The notes below the pieces were generated by a model. It was not told where the DNA came from. It searched no databases and saw nothing but the letters and a program-made list of their open reading frames with translations. Positions 1 to 11,224 of a stretch of 64,000 nt of DNA are shown piece by piece. The DNA lies in the NCBI RefSeq assembly GCF_020541265.1, contig NZ_CP045925.1, positions 496,001 through 560,000 of the forward strand. Reading direction: 5' to 3'. The position numbers and the translations under genes are program-made. This stretch comes from Profftia lariciata (GTDB taxonomy: Bacteria; Pseudomonadota; Gammaproteobacteria; Enterobacterales; Enterobacteriaceae). How positions within the stretch are numbered: the stretch's first letter is position 1; the number at the start of each line of letters is the position of its first letter.

Positions 1-72
1 GTTGATGGAGTGATGATATATAATGCTACCGATCTTAAAGTTGGATTATTTAAAGATATCAGTTTATTTTAA
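1..72 (+). CDS. 3' end of an unidentified protein (partial)
   Basis: The first 24 codons of the window are open in frame 1 and end in TAA at 70-72. The tail reads DGVMIYNATDLKVGLFKDI plus SLF. I do not recognise the family. Base use (GAT, GGA, GCT, ACC codons) is richer in G+C than the DNA that follows at once, which fits a true gene end rather than a chance frame. The final aromatic residue is seen in outer-membrane beta-barrels, but that alone is not enough to assign one. The upstream sequence would settle it. Confidence 0.5.
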   Translation, partial: VDGVMIYNATDLKVGLFKDISLF

Positions 73-1837
73 TACAATACTATAAATTTATTAAACTATA
101 AAACATTAATTTATATTGATTTATAGTTATATAGATTATTCATATAAAATACTTATTATTAATAAATAAGAAAATTTTTAAAAAAAATCATTTTAATATA
201 GTCGCTATATTCTTAATAAAAATACTATTTTTAAATTAATAGATTATACTTTAGAAAATATTTTGACATTTACAAAATAACACCGTTAATTCATTTTTTC
301 TATTCAAGAATATTATGTTAAAATAAAAATAAAATTTTTTTGTTCATTGATGATTAAAATAGGTAACACATGTTTTTATAAAAAATCAAAATATATATTT
401 TATATATAGTATAATGCATCTAAAATAAAAAGTATATGGTAAGTTATTAGAATACTTTTTATTCATGTTAATATATATAAATATATTAATTAACATGAAT
501 TGTATTATTATGTATATAATTAAATTATACATGCAATTAGTAATACTATTTTTTTACAAAAATTATAATAAATAAAATTATTTTTTATATTAAAAATATT
601 TATTTTACTATATAAGTAATTTTAATTATTAGATATATAATACAATTTATATATAATTACTTACATATATTCATATGTATAACAGATTAATACATATTTA
701 ATATTACTTTAATAAAAATATTACTATTAGTATAATTTTAAGATTTTAAGTCATAATATATTAATAATATATTATTACAATATTAATAAAAATATATTTT
801 CATTAAACAAGTTATCTAAAAATATTTATTATATTAATTAATATTAATAAATTCATTTTTTAAAAAAATATTCATGTATCTTGATAAAATTGTAAATCTT
901 AAATTTATTAGTAATTAATTATAAATATAATAAAATATTCGTTATATAAGAAACATATATTATTTTTTAAATAAATAATATCATTTAATGATAACTTTTT
1001 TATTTATTAATACAAGTAATACTAAAAATGTATTTTTTATATATCTAATATATTATCTTTTATGATATCATGATACATTATATTTATTTTATATTAAAAT
1101 ATTTTTATTTAAAATAATAAAATAATTATCAAAATTATTGAAATAAATATTTCTTGAATAGTAATAATTTTATTATATTATAAAACATAGATAAAATAAT
1201 TTTTTTTATTTAATAATTTATCATATTGATCAAAATAATTTGATATAGTAAAATACAAGATACTAAGTTATAAATTAATTATTATGATATATAAAATATT
1301 TTAAATATTATTGATTATAAGATCATATCAGTAAGAAATACATTTTACTTAAACAAATAATATTTCATCTATTAAATATTATTATAATTATAATAAATGT
1401 TAATTGTTAGTATTTAGTAACACTTATATTAATAATTATTGTATATAATATTTTTATCATTATTAATTAATAAACTTTTCTAAAATAATTTCATTAAATT
1501 GATATGTTTATTGGCAATAAAATATTATGTATATAACTTATATAGTAATATGTTTATATTGTCATAATAATTAGATTATAAAATTATGGATATTATGATA
1601 ACAAATAATTTCTTTACAATAAATAATAAATTTATTAATAGTTAATCATATTACGTGTGATATATTGAATAGTATTTATTAATTTGCATATATAATACTT
1701 GAAACTAAAATAGTTTTTATAATTATACTATAATAATTTTATTTTTTATGTATACAATATCTTTTATTAGACCATTGATTATCACTCATAGATGATAATA
1801 ATATTCATATATCTTGAAATGCTATCTAAAATTATAA
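73..1837. other. Gene-free A/T-rich stretch (1.8 kb)
   Basis: No frame of credible length or codon use on either strand, no tRNA and no terminator. The sequence is nearly pure A/T with stops in all frames. Nothing recognisable survives of whatever once lay between the first gene and xthA. Confidence 0.6.
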
Positions 1838-2647
1838 TTATAGCATTTGAAATTCAGCCCAAATAGGTGCATGATCAGATGGTTTTTCCATATTATGAAT
1901 ATCATAATCTATCCCAGCATTAATACAACATTGAGCTAATGATTTACTAGCTAATATTAAATCTATACGTAAACCATTATTTTTATCAAATCCCTTAGAG
2001 CGATAATCAAACCATGAAAACTTATCATTACATTTAGGATATAATTGGCGATAAGTATCAATCAGTCCCCACTGCATTAAAGAATGCATCCACTGACGCT
2101 CTTCAGGTAAAAATGAACACTTACCATGCAACAGCCAACGTTTGCGTTGTTTTTCACCAATACCTATATCATTATCAGTAGGACTGATATTCATATCCCC
2201 CATAATAATTAATTGTCCTATTGGTGTTTGTTCTAGTTTCAGGTAATTACATAAATCTTGATAAAATTTTTGTTTTGTAGAAAATTTAATATGGTTATTA
2301 CGATTTTCACCTTGTGGAAAATAACCGTTAATAATTGTAAGTATCCCAACAGGAGTTAAAAAATTAGCTGTAATAATACGACGCTGAGCATCTTCCTTAT
2401 CATGCGCAAAACCTTTAATAACTGATATAGGATATTTTTTAGATAACAAAGCAACGCCATAATATTTTTTTTGACCATGATAAAACATATAATAACCTAA
2501 ATGCTTTAAATCATTTAATGGAAACATATCATCGTGTACTTTAATTTCTTGCAGACCAATAATATCAGGTTGATATTTACTAATAATAGCTTTTAATTGG
2601 TGTATATGAGCACGTAATCCATTAATATTAAAAGAAATACATTTCAT
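1838..2647 (-). CDS. xthA: Exonuclease III (AP endonuclease)
   Basis: Base-excision repair nuclease: cuts the backbone 5' of abasic sites and trims 3' ends, Mg2+ dependent, in the cytoplasm. The 269-residue protein is the length of E. coli XthA (268) and collinear with it. The metal ligand Glu34 lies in GLQEIK (E. coli has QET, so the next residue has drifted to Ile). GDMNISPTD carries the catalytic Asp and Asn near 150. FDYRSKGFD and SDHAP (His259, general base) are intact. The ATG at 2647 is preceded by an AGGAT ribosome site. It stands alone with A/T-rich DNA on both sides. With phrB it is one of only two dedicated DNA-repair enzymes in the window, and no glycosylase is visible beside it. 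The family assignment is secure. Confidence 0.97.
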   Translation of the reverse strand: MKCISFNINGLRAHIHQLKAIISKYQPDIIGLQEIKVHDDMFPLNDLKHLGYYMFYHGQKKYYGVALLSKKYPISVIKGFAHDKEDAQRRIITANFLTPVGILTIINGYFPQGENRNNHIKFSTKQKFYQDLCNYLKLEQTPIGQLIIMGDMNISPTDNDIGIGEKQRKRWLLHGKCSFLPEERQWMHSLMQWGLIDTYRQLYPKCNDKFSWFDYRSKGFDKNNGLRIDLILASKSLAQCCINAGIDYDIHNMEKPSDHAPIWAEFQML

Positions 2648-3392
2648 AAATACATCCTATATAAAAAATATTGTTTAAGGCATATCATTAAATAAATAGT
2701 AAACATATAAATTTATCAAAAATATTTTAATAAATACAGATATCAATATATTTTGATTATTTTATTAAAATAAAATTGAAAATAATCTTAATTTATGTTT
2801 AATAGAATTACTATATAATAACTAGATAAAAATTTATTTTTATTATTTTATTAATACTTACTATAAATCAGTATGTATTCATTAATGTGAATATATTCAT
2901 ATAATATTTATTATTATAAAATTATTTTAGAAGAAATAGTATTATTTTAAATAAAAAAATTATAATTAATAATGCAGTGATTATGATAAAATATATGTTT
3001 AACTGTATTTTAGAGATACATTATACTACGCGTAATCTTCATAAGTTACAATGTACTATGTACTTTATTTGTTAATCTTTACTTAATGAGAAATTAGTAT
3101 AATACTATTTATTAATATATTTGCCTATATTATCTTTAATATTTACTATAATATATTTATATCCTATTTTTTATTTATTTTATAATAAATATATAATTTT
3201 AAAAAAATTACTATTATTCTTTTAAGAATGAAAATATATTTTTTATATAGTATAAAATCATCTGTAATTTTATTATTAACAACAATATCATTATTTTATA
3301 TAAAATTTTCTTTATTCAAACACAATCTATTAGATATATCTACTAGTTAAAATATAACAATATTTCATCATTATGATATATTTCATAGTATT
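2648..3392. other. Gene-free gap between xthA and gloB
   Basis: 745 bases of A/T-rich DNA. Slightly less A/T-pure patches near 3000-3060 and 3290-3350 give no readable protein in any frame, so any gene relic here is beyond recognition by eye. Confidence 0.5.
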
Positions 3393-4148
3393 TTAAAATT
3401 GATCTTTCATTTTCCGTAAGCGAGCAAAAATTTCCCAAAGATGATTTGGTTTGTTACCTAATCTATAATTTAACTCTAAAGCATTATCATAACAACGTAG
3501 AAAAGGATTTATTTTTTTTTCTATACTTAACAAAGAAGGTACACTAGCTTGATTATTTAATCGTAATTGATTAATTTTCTTTTGATATTGTTTGATATAT
3601 TGATTTTTTGATAACACGGATCTTGCAAACTTAAGATTTAATTGAGTGTATTCATGAGCACAGCAAATTAATGTATTATTAGGAAGTTGTGCTATCAGTT
3701 GTAAAGAGTAATACATTTGTTGTGGTGTACCTTCAAAAATACGTCCGCAGCCTGCTGAAAATAAAGTATCTCCACAAAATAAATAAGGCATAGCATAATA
3801 AGTAAGATGTCCTAAAGTATGTCCTGGTGTATGTAATATCTTAAAAACTATATCTAATATAGTAATTTTGTTATATTTTATTATTGGACGATTACAACCT
3901 TTATTGATAGTTTCTAAAGGTCCGTATACAGGAATATCAGGATAGTGTTGTAAAATATCACTAACTCCTCCTACATGATCATCATGATGATGAGTTAGTA
4001 ATATTGCTTTAAGACTAAGATTATTTTTCTTAAGGCATTGTAATACTTGGGGTGCTATTCCAGGATCAATGATTATACTTTCACGTTTAATATTAAATAA
4101 TAACCAAATATAATTATCTTGCATAGCAGTAATTCTTATAAGATTCAT
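3393..4148 (-). CDS. gloB: Hydroxyacylglutathione hydrolase (glyoxalase II)
   Basis: Hydrolyses S-lactoylglutathione to D-lactate and glutathione, the second step of methylglyoxal detoxification. Metallo-beta-lactamase fold: the binuclear metal motif THHHDDH sits near residue 52-58, followed by the HTPGHTLGH ligand at about 110, CGDTLF near 127, and CAHEYT with the C-terminal glutathione-binding helices. Length 251 residues equals the E. coli enzyme. The ATG at 4148 has no visible Shine-Dalgarno sequence. In E. coli gloB and rnhA are near neighbours on the same strand, and that order and orientation persist here although 1.25 kb of empty DNA now separates them; yafS, which lies between them in E. 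coli, is gone. GloA (glyoxalase I) is not in the window. Confidence 0.96.
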   Translation of the reverse strand: MNLIRITAMQDNYIWLLFNIKRESIIIDPGIAPQVLQCLKKNNLSLKAILLTHHHDDHVGGVSDILQHYPDIPVYGPLETINKGCNRPIIKYNKITILDIVFKILHTPGHTLGHLTYYAMPYLFCGDTLFSAGCGRIFEGTPQQMYYSLQLIAQLPNNTLICCAHEYTQLNLKFARSVLSKNQYIKQYQKKINQLRLNNQASVPSLLSIEKKINPFLRCYDNALELNYRLGNKPNHLWEIFARLRKMKDQF

Positions 4149-5404
4149 AATATTAATTTTTTATTAAAAATAATTTTATAACGATAGGTAAGAGACCAAT
4201 ATAAACTTAATAATAAAGTATTTTTTCTTTATTATCCTATATAAAATTTAATAATAATCTTACAGATATAAATCTATAATTAATATTTTTTAATAAATAA
4301 ATTATATGTATAAATATTTTATATGTTAATTCAACTTGCTTGATTTTTAGTTGATCTATAAAATATTAATCTTATTAAAGAATAATAAATAATTTATTTA
4401 ATAAGACATTAATAAATTTTTTTAATATAAAAAATAAAATAATTTTTTTTATTATATAATATATTTGGTTATAAGTAGCTATATTTTATATATTAATTGA
4501 TTTTGATATTTTTTAAAAAAATTTAATATTTATATATGAATATATATAATAATTCTTAAATTACTCTTTATTATGACCATAATAATATTTTTTTAAAAAA
4601 TTATCTATATAACTTTATAATAATAATTAAACTATTGTATTATTACTATAATATACTCTTCTCATGAAATAGTCATTAGCAAGTAAATCATTGTTAATCT
4701 ATCATTATAAATTTAATTTTCTGTTATTGAATATTTATATAACTAAGAAATTTAATTTGTATTAATATTGGGAATATATAAACTAAATAAATAATATATT
4801 GCAACATAAATATGTTATTATTAAATATTTAATAGATTAAATAAACTAAAGCATTTATGTTTTTCGCTAAAAATACATATTTTAGTAAGCAATATTATTA
4901 TTTTATAATGATTTTTAATAAATATTTTATAAAAATATTATTTATAATATAAGATATATTATTATTAATTTTAATATATTAATCTAATATAGAATAATAA
5001 TCATAATTAGTGCAATATTATTTAATTTTAATTTTCTTAAATACCTTAATTCTTGCAGAAGAAAATATATTTTTAATCTCATTGTATAGATAAATTTATA
5101 TATCTTATGTAAGACATAACATATTGATATCAATAAAATAATATTTTATTTTAACTATATTGATCTAAATTTTATAAAATTATTACATTAATAAATGTAT
5201 TTATAAATTAATTTAACTTGAATATTTTTTAATATAAAAAAATATTATTTTTATGTTATTTGAGTATTAAACTATAATATATAATATCATTTTAATTTAC
5301 TAAAGTATTAAAATTATACAAGCATCTTATTTAAGATATTCATTTTTAGATGAATATATTAAAATTTCATTAAATTAATCACTTTAGTAATAAATAAGTA
5401 AATA
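4149..5404. other. Gene-free gap between gloB and rnhA
   Basis: About 1.25 kb of A/T-rich sequence where E. coli carries yafS. I found no stretch that reads as a methyltransferase relic on either strand. Nothing else is supportable. Confidence 0.5.
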
Positions 5405-5878
5405 TCATTGCTTTTTATCTGGTTGATAACCATCATCCTTTTTTTTTGGAAAATTTGCAGCAGTTCGTGCTAATTCATCGCAGCGTTCGTTATTTATGGA
5501 TCCAGCATGCCCTTTGATCCATATCCATTCAATGGTATGTTCTCGTATAGCTAGATCAAGACGTTGCCATAAATCAACGTTTTTTACAAGTTTTTTATCT
5601 GTTGTTTTCCAATCACGTTTTTTCCAATTATGAATCCATTGGGTAATACCTTGACGTAAATATTGACTATCACTGTACAATACTACCGCACATGGATTTT
5701 TTAGCATTTCTAATGCTACAATAGCAGCCATGAGCTCCATTCGATTATTAGTTGTAATATAATACCCAGAACTTAGTATTTTTTCGTATTGTTTATAACG
5801 TAAGATAGCACTATATCCACCTGGGCCTGGATTACCCAGACAAGAACCATCAGTAAAAATATCAACCTGTTTTAGCAT
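5405..5878 (-). CDS. rnhA: Ribonuclease HI
   Basis: Degrades the RNA strand of RNA-DNA hybrids, removing R-loops and helping clear primers. 157 residues against 155 in E. coli. The four catalytic carboxylates keep E. coli numbering: Asp10 (FTDGSCLGNPG), Glu48 (NNRMELMAA), Asp70 (LYSDSQY) and Asp134 (NERCDELA); His124 is in KGHAG. The basic handle (WKKRDWKTTDKK) is present. The ATG at 5878 has no obvious Shine-Dalgarno. The divergent neighbour in E. coli, dnaQ, is absent, and no relic of it is readable upstream. Its retention matters for the replication question in this window: RNase HI normally suppresses DnaA-independent, R-loop-primed initiation. Confidence 0.97.
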   Translation of the reverse strand: MLKQVDIFTDGSCLGNPGPGGYSAILRYKQYEKILSSGYYITTNNRMELMAAIVALEMLKNPCAVVLYSDSQYLRQGITQWIHNWKKRDWKTTDKKLVKNVDLWQRLDLAIREHTIEWIWIKGHAGSINNERCDELARTAANFPKKKDDGYQPDKKQ

Positions 5879-7461
5879 ATCTATTAGATAAATTCTCAGT
5901 CAAAACCTTAATAATGACATAAAATATACTATGAATACATAGAAATAATTAATAAATTGCTTGTAAATCAGGTATAAGATATGCTAATAACTATATTTAT
6001 GTATTAATAAAGTTATTTAAAGTAATAAATATTTTTATAGTTTATATAAAAAGAAAGTATGATAATTTTGTTTAGTTAGCATTATCCTGTTGATATAAAG
6101 AATAATTTTATATTTAATTAAATAGTATTTTTTGCTATAAAATAGCATATTTATCAATAGTATATATGTAATATATTATATGATAATTATCATATATTGT
6201 ATAATATTATGAATAGAATAGAGTTAAATAATATAAATAAAGTAAAAATTTTATATAAAGATATTCAGTAAGATATAATGTCCTGCATACATAATATATG
6301 TTATCTTCAATAAATATCTATAATATGACTTAGTAAAAAAATAATATAATTTTTTATAACATTACATATAAAAAATTGTTGTTGATAATAAGAATACATG
6401 ATTTATAAAGTATAATATTTATTTATTATAAAAAATAAATAATTAATTATTGATAATTAATATAATAAAATTATATAACTAAATATAAATACAATAACAT
6501 AAAATATAAGCTATATAGTAAATATTTTTACTAAAAAGTTTATTAACTTGGTAAAGTTCTTATAAATTTGTTCTTGAATAAGAAATAATAAAATATAACA
6601 AATATTTATTAATATGTGAATAATGAGTTGTTATTTAAAGAAAATCATTTATTTTATTAATTTTTAATTAACACAATAATAATATATAAAAATATTTTGT
6701 TATAAACATTAATTGATTAATTTCTAATAAAAAATATTTGATACATGTTTTAAGAAAATTTATATAATGAATAATATATTAACATTATTTTTTATATATC
6801 ATAATTACTTATAATCAACAGATATTTTTATGTGAAGATTACGAATGTATAGTTTTTAAAAAGAATTAAATACCTATGTGATAATATACTTCTTATTGTT
6901 GATAATTACATATACTATATATAAAAAATAAAAATATTTCATTTTTGATTATATTCATAAAAATCGCAATATATTATTGATTAATAATAAAAAATATAAT
7001 AATAAAATAACTAATCCTCAAATATTTTATACTGATAAAATATTATATATTAGTTAAATTAATAATTTTATTTATTAAATAATCTTAAATAATAGTTTTA
7101 TTATAAATGATATTATATGTATTTAGATATATACCTACTTATAGTAATAAGATTAATAATAAATCAACTATAATATTGAATATATACTAATATATTTATA
7201 TTATACAATAATATTTTATCTTTTGATATATTTACATGATTTAGGTATAAAATATATTATTAATTTAGGATATATAAATATAGATTATTCGCAATATTTA
7301 TAAATTTTATTTATATTTAATATATTTATTAATTTTTATTATTCGTAATAATGGTAGTTATGTAATATATTTATTATATGCTATAGTAACCTTATAAAGA
7401 TTTTATACTTATTAAGTTATCAAATAATCATTAAAAATTTAATTAGTAATGTATCTATATT
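5879..7461. other. Gene-free gap between rnhA and fabI
   Basis: About 1.6 kb. E. coli has dnaQ diverging from rnhA at this point. I looked for its DTETTG start motif on the plus strand and saw nothing. The sequence is A/T-rich with stops in every frame. Confidence 0.5.
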
Positions 7462-8238
7462 TTATTCATGCATTACAGTAATATTAAAACCTCCATCAAC
7501 ATGTAAGATCTCACCAGAAATACCACTAGCTAATGAAGAACATAAAAATGCCGCAGCTTTTCCTACATCTTCTATAGTTACAGTACGACGAATAGGAGTC
7601 GCTACTTGACAGTAGGCTAGCATTTTACGAAAATTTTTTATACCAGATGCAGCTAAAGTGCGAATTGGACCAGCAGAAATTCCATTAACACGTATTCCAT
7701 TAGGACCCATAGCATTTGCCATATAGCGTACATTAGCTTCTAAAGAAGCTTTAGCTAAACCCATAACATTGTAATTATGTATAGCACGTTCTGCTCCTAA
7801 ATAAGATAAAGTAAGCAAACTAGCATCTTGGTTTAACATGTTACGACAAGATTTAGCCATAGCAACAAAACTGTAAGAACTAATATCGTGAGCTATTTTA
7901 AAACCATCACGAGTAACAACATTAACATAATCTCCATCTAGTTGTTCTTTTGGAACAAAACCAATAGAATGTACAAAGCCGTCAAATTTAGGCCAATAAT
8001 CCTTTAGTTTTTTGAACATAGTATCAATACTTTTATCTTCTGCTACATCACATAGTAAAACTATACTAGAATCAAATTGAGCTGCATATTCTTCTACACG
8101 AGATTTAAATTTGTTATTCTGATAAGTAAAAGCTAAGTCTGCTTTTGCATTTCGCATGGCTTGCGCAATACCATAAGCAATAGAAAGTTTACTCGCAATT
8201 CCAGTAATTAAAATTCTCTTGTTAGCAAGAAAATTCAT
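7462..8238 (-). CDS. fabI: Enoyl-[acyl-carrier-protein] reductase (NADH)
   Basis: Last reductive step of each cycle of type II fatty-acid elongation: trans-2-enoyl-ACP to acyl-ACP with NADH. Short-chain dehydrogenase fold. The N-terminal cofactor site is GIASKLSIAYGIA. The FabI-type catalytic pair lies in HNYNVMGLAKA (Tyr about 156, Lys about 163). The C-terminal HVDGGFNI motif is intact. 258 residues against 262 in E. coli. The start is ATG 8238 with a good AAGAGGA site upstream. It sits downstream of sapF on the same strand, the arrangement of E. coli sapABCDF-fabI, with a 290-base gap. Essential for membrane and lipid A acyl chains, in line with the lpx genes elsewhere in the window. Confidence 0.97.
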   Translation of the reverse strand: MNFLANKRILITGIASKLSIAYGIAQAMRNAKADLAFTYQNNKFKSRVEEYAAQFDSSIVLLCDVAEDKSIDTMFKKLKDYWPKFDGFVHSIGFVPKEQLDGDYVNVVTRDGFKIAHDISSYSFVAMAKSCRNMLNQDASLLTLSYLGAERAIHNYNVMGLAKASLEANVRYMANAMGPNGIRVNGISAGPIRTLAASGIKNFRKMLAYCQVATPIRRTVTIEDVGKAAAFLCSSLASGISGEILHVDGGFNITVMHE

Positions 8239-8500
8239 TTGATAATCCTCTTTTTAGTCTAGAAATATATAATTTGATTTCTTATTTTTAATATTATAAA
8301 CTATATTATTTATAATTTATTTTAGATATACATACAAATTATTTTATTATAATAGAATATGTATGTATAAAAAGTAAATAATTTTATTAAAAATATTTTA
8401 ACACATCATATCAAATATGATTTTCAAAAAAATATTATTTTGTCGGATTATTTATTATATAAATAGTATATTATTTATATTAATACTAATAAAATACTAA

Positions 8501-8521
8501 TATCAATATCAATATCAATAT
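8501..8521. repeat. Short TATCAA hexamer tandem repeat
   Basis: Three to three and a half head-to-tail copies of TATCAA lie just beyond the sapF stop, in the gap before fabI. The repeat looks like a simple replication-slippage tract. No function is suggested. Confidence 0.6.
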
Positions 8522-8529
8522 TAATGTAA

Positions 8530-9336
8530 TTAATTAGCACAACCAGTAGCAGCAAAACCACGCATATTAAAATGACTATTTATTAAACGTTTAGTCTGAT
8601 TATGCAATGGAGAATTTAACACTTTATAAGTATTATCATATTCTACTACTGTTCCATGATGCATAACCATTACCTGATCACTAATATGTTTTATCATATC
8701 TAAATGTTGAGTAACATATATATAAGATATACCATATTTTTGCTGTAATTCTAGCATTAAATTAATAATTTGTGAACGTATAGACATATCTAAAGACGCT
8801 AATGCTTCATCAGCAACAATTATTTGTGGTTGTAAAATCAGTGCACGTGCTAATGCAATGCGTTGAATTTGTCCAGATGCTAACATATGTGGATAATAAT
8901 GGGCATGATCAGAACGTAGACCAACATTATGTAGTGTTTCGTGGATACGTTGTTCACGTGCATTATGGTCTAAACTAGTGTTCAAACGTAGAGGTACATC
9001 TAAAATATGACCTATACGATGACTAATATTTAATGATGTTGATGGATCTTGTAAGATCATGCGTATACGTTGACTACGATAAAGAAAATCTCCATAATAC
9101 AATCTTTTATTATTAATCATAATCTCACCAGAGGTAGGTTTTATCATACCAGCAAGCATTTTAGCAAGAGTAGATTTTCCTGATCCATTCTCACCAATGA
9201 TGGCTAAGGTCTCACTTTTACATAATGTAAAAGTTACTGGTTTAACTGCTGCAAACGTTTGACGACGACACAAAAATAAACCAGTACGATAACTAAAATT
9301 TTTTTGTAACTTATGTACTTCTAGTAGAACATTCAT
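8530..9336 (-). CDS. sapF: Sap transporter ATP-binding protein SapF
   Basis: One of the two ATPases of the Sap ABC importer, a member of the dipeptide/oligopeptide family. The operon is linked to antimicrobial-peptide resistance in enterobacteria, and SapBCDF to putrescine export in E. coli. 268 residues, as in E. coli. Walker A is GENGSGKS near residue 48. The signature region reads ASGQIQRIALARAL, the SapF-type variant of LSGGQ. Walker B is IIVADEALASLD, and the switch His is in VTQHLD. The start ATG overlaps the sapD stop by four bases (ATGA), so the two are translationally coupled. There is no sign of decay in this subunit, in contrast with sapA. Confidence 0.96.
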   Translation of the reverse strand: MNVLLEVHKLQKNFSYRTGLFLCRRQTFAAVKPVTFTLCKSETLAIIGENGSGKSTLAKMLAGMIKPTSGEIMINNKRLYYGDFLYRSQRIRMILQDPSTSLNISHRIGHILDVPLRLNTSLDHNAREQRIHETLHNVGLRSDHAHYYPHMLASGQIQRIALARALILQPQIIVADEALASLDMSIRSQIINLMLELQQKYGISYIYVTQHLDMIKHISDQVMVMHHGTVVEYDNTYKVLNSPLHNQTKRLINSHFNMRGFAATGCAN

Positions 9337-10328
9337 TGATTTTCTTCCATATTTAATGGGAAGTGACAGGCAAATTGATGTGTTCTGATACTACGTAATA
9401 ATGGTATTTCCATGCATTTTTTTTGTGCATAAGGACATCGAGGACCCAACCTGCATCCTATCGGTAAATGCTCTAAAGAAGGAATTGCTCCTGGTAATGT
9501 ATTGAGTCGACTTTTATGAGGTAATGTATAACCAAAATCAGGCATGGCACGAATTAGTGCTTGAGTATAAGGATGATGTGGTGTAAGTAAAATATCTTCA
9601 CATGTAGCACTTTCTACCGTTTGACCACAGTATATGACGTTAATCCTATCAACTAACTTACTCATCATTTGTAGATCATGGCTGATCAATAAAATTGTAG
9701 TATTATTATTTTGATTCATGCTTGCAAGAAGACGAAAAATTTGTGCTTGTGTTGTTGATTCCATAGCATTTGTTGGTTCATCTGCAATTAGTAAACGTGG
9801 TTGGTTTGCTAAAGCAATAGCGATCATTACTTTTTGGCATTCTCCTTCAGTAAGCTCATGAGGAAAACTACACATAATATCTTTATGATCTTTTATACCA
9901 ACTCGATGTAATAACTCTATAGAACGACGTTTTCGCCACTGAAATTTATGCCAAAAACTACCTTTATAAGTCCAATGTGGAATAGCTTGAATAACTTGCG
10001 TACCGATATTTTCAGAAGGATCTAAACAAGATTTTGGTTCTTGAAAAATCATTGACATATTATAGCCTACTAAACGAAGACGTTTACGTGGTGTAAGACT
10101 TAGTACATCAATATTATTAAATCGAAAACGATCAGCAGTGACTTTCCAATCATCATGAGTTACACCGCAAATTGCCTTAGCTATCAAGCTTTTACCAGAA
10201 CCAGATTCACCTACTAAACCGCGGACTTCACTTTCATACAGTGTAAGACTAACTTGATCAACAGCTTTTACTAAGCCTGAAGTAGTCATAAATTTAATTG
10301 TTAAATTACGAATATCAAGTAATGGCAT
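9333..10328 (-). CDS. sapD: Sap transporter ATP-binding protein SapD
   Basis: Second ATPase of the Sap ABC system; in E. coli SapD is also the protein that stimulates Trk potassium uptake. 331 residues against 330. Walker A is GESGSGKSLIAK near residue 40. The signature position has the Sap-specific LTEGECQKVMIAIAL, Walker B is LLIADEPTNAMES, and the switch is LISHDLQMM. The C-terminal oligopeptide-transporter extension carries a cysteine cluster, CRLGPRCPYAQKKC plus HQFACHFP, typical of the Dpp/Opp ATPase tail. It starts 4 bases after the sapC stop and overlaps sapF by 4 bases. Whether the product still serves peptides depends on the state of SapA. Confidence 0.96.
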   Translation of the reverse strand: MPLLDIRNLTIKFMTTSGLVKAVDQVSLTLYESEVRGLVGESGSGKSLIAKAICGVTHDDWKVTADRFRFNNIDVLSLTPRKRLRLVGYNMSMIFQEPKSCLDPSENIGTQVIQAIPHWTYKGSFWHKFQWRKRRSIELLHRVGIKDHKDIMCSFPHELTEGECQKVMIAIALANQPRLLIADEPTNAMESTTQAQIFRLLASMNQNNNTTILLISHDLQMMSKLVDRINVIYCGQTVESATCEDILLTPHHPYTQALIRAMPDFGYTLPHKSRLNTLPGAIPSLEHLPIGCRLGPRCPYAQKKCMEIPLLRSIRTHQFACHFPLNMEENQ

Positions 10329-10332
10329 ATTT

Positions 10333-11223
10333 TTATTTCATACTTGCGTTTATAGACCAACGAATTCCGTTACCCAGGAGATTAACTAATAGTACATTGA
10401 TCATGATCGCGGCACCAGGTAACATAACTGTCCATGGAGCGACATATACTAATGCTAATGAATGACCTATCATGGTACCCCATTCAGATAAAGGCAATTG
10501 AGCTCCTAAGTCTAGAAATCCTAGTGCAGCAATGTCTAAAATTGCCATAGATAATGCACGAGTAAATTCACTTACTAAATTTCCAGCAATATTAGGTAAC
10601 ACTGAATCCAATAAAATAAACCAAGTATATGCACCATCTAAGCGAGCAGCAATTACATATTTTTTTTTTAGCTCTTCATGAATTAATGTATAAACCTCAC
10701 GCACTATATAAGGTAACAGTGCCAAGCAAACTGCTAACATAGCATGTACTAATAGTGGTCCTAAAAAAGCTACTACAATAATAGCTAATAATAGAGAAGG
10801 AATAGATAACAGTGTATCTAAAATATGATTCAGTATAGCCGATTTTAAACCATGAGTAATACCGGCTAAAATACCAATAATAATGCCTAATATACTAGCT
10901 ATAATAGTAACGATCAATGCAGAACCAAAAGTTGGTGCAACACCACATAATAAACGGCTTAGCATATCTCGGCCTAAATCATCAGTGCCAAGAAAAAATG
11001 ATACGCTACCATAGTGCGACCATGATGGTGGTAATAACTGATATCCAAGAAATTGTTGATCTAATCTATATGGTGCTATTGTTTTACCAAAAAAGCATAA
11101 AATAATTAGAAATAGTATACCATATAAGCCAATCATAGATAAAACATCATTATGAAAATATATCCATACTTTATTTAAAGGACTAGGTACTCGTTTGTCT
11201 AAATATACGTTATCTAATGGCAT
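10333..11223 (-). CDS. sapC: Sap transporter permease SapC
   Basis: Inner-membrane permease of the Sap system. 296 residues, the same as E. coli. One N-terminal membrane segment (about residues 28-48) is followed by a periplasmic loop containing FFLGTDDLGRD, a hallmark of DppC/OppC-type permeases. Five further hydrophobic segments follow, and the cytoplasmic coupling loop with the EAA motif is near residues 190-215 (AARLDGAYTWFILLDSVLP). The start ATG 11223 lies one base after the sapB TAG stop, so translation is coupled. It is intact throughout. Confidence 0.95.
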   Translation of the reverse strand: MPLDNVYLDKRVPSPLNKVWIYFHNDVLSMIGLYGILFLIILCFFGKTIAPYRLDQQFLGYQLLPPSWSHYGSVSFFLGTDDLGRDMLSRLLCGVAPTFGSALIVTIIASILGIIIGILAGITHGLKSAILNHILDTLLSIPSLLLAIIVVAFLGPLLVHAMLAVCLALLPYIVREVYTLIHEELKKKYVIAARLDGAYTWFILLDSVLPNIAGNLVSEFTRALSMAILDIAALGFLDLGAQLPLSEWGTMIGHSLALVYVAPWTVMLPGAAIMINVLLVNLLGNGIRWSINASMK

Positions 11224-11224
11224 G

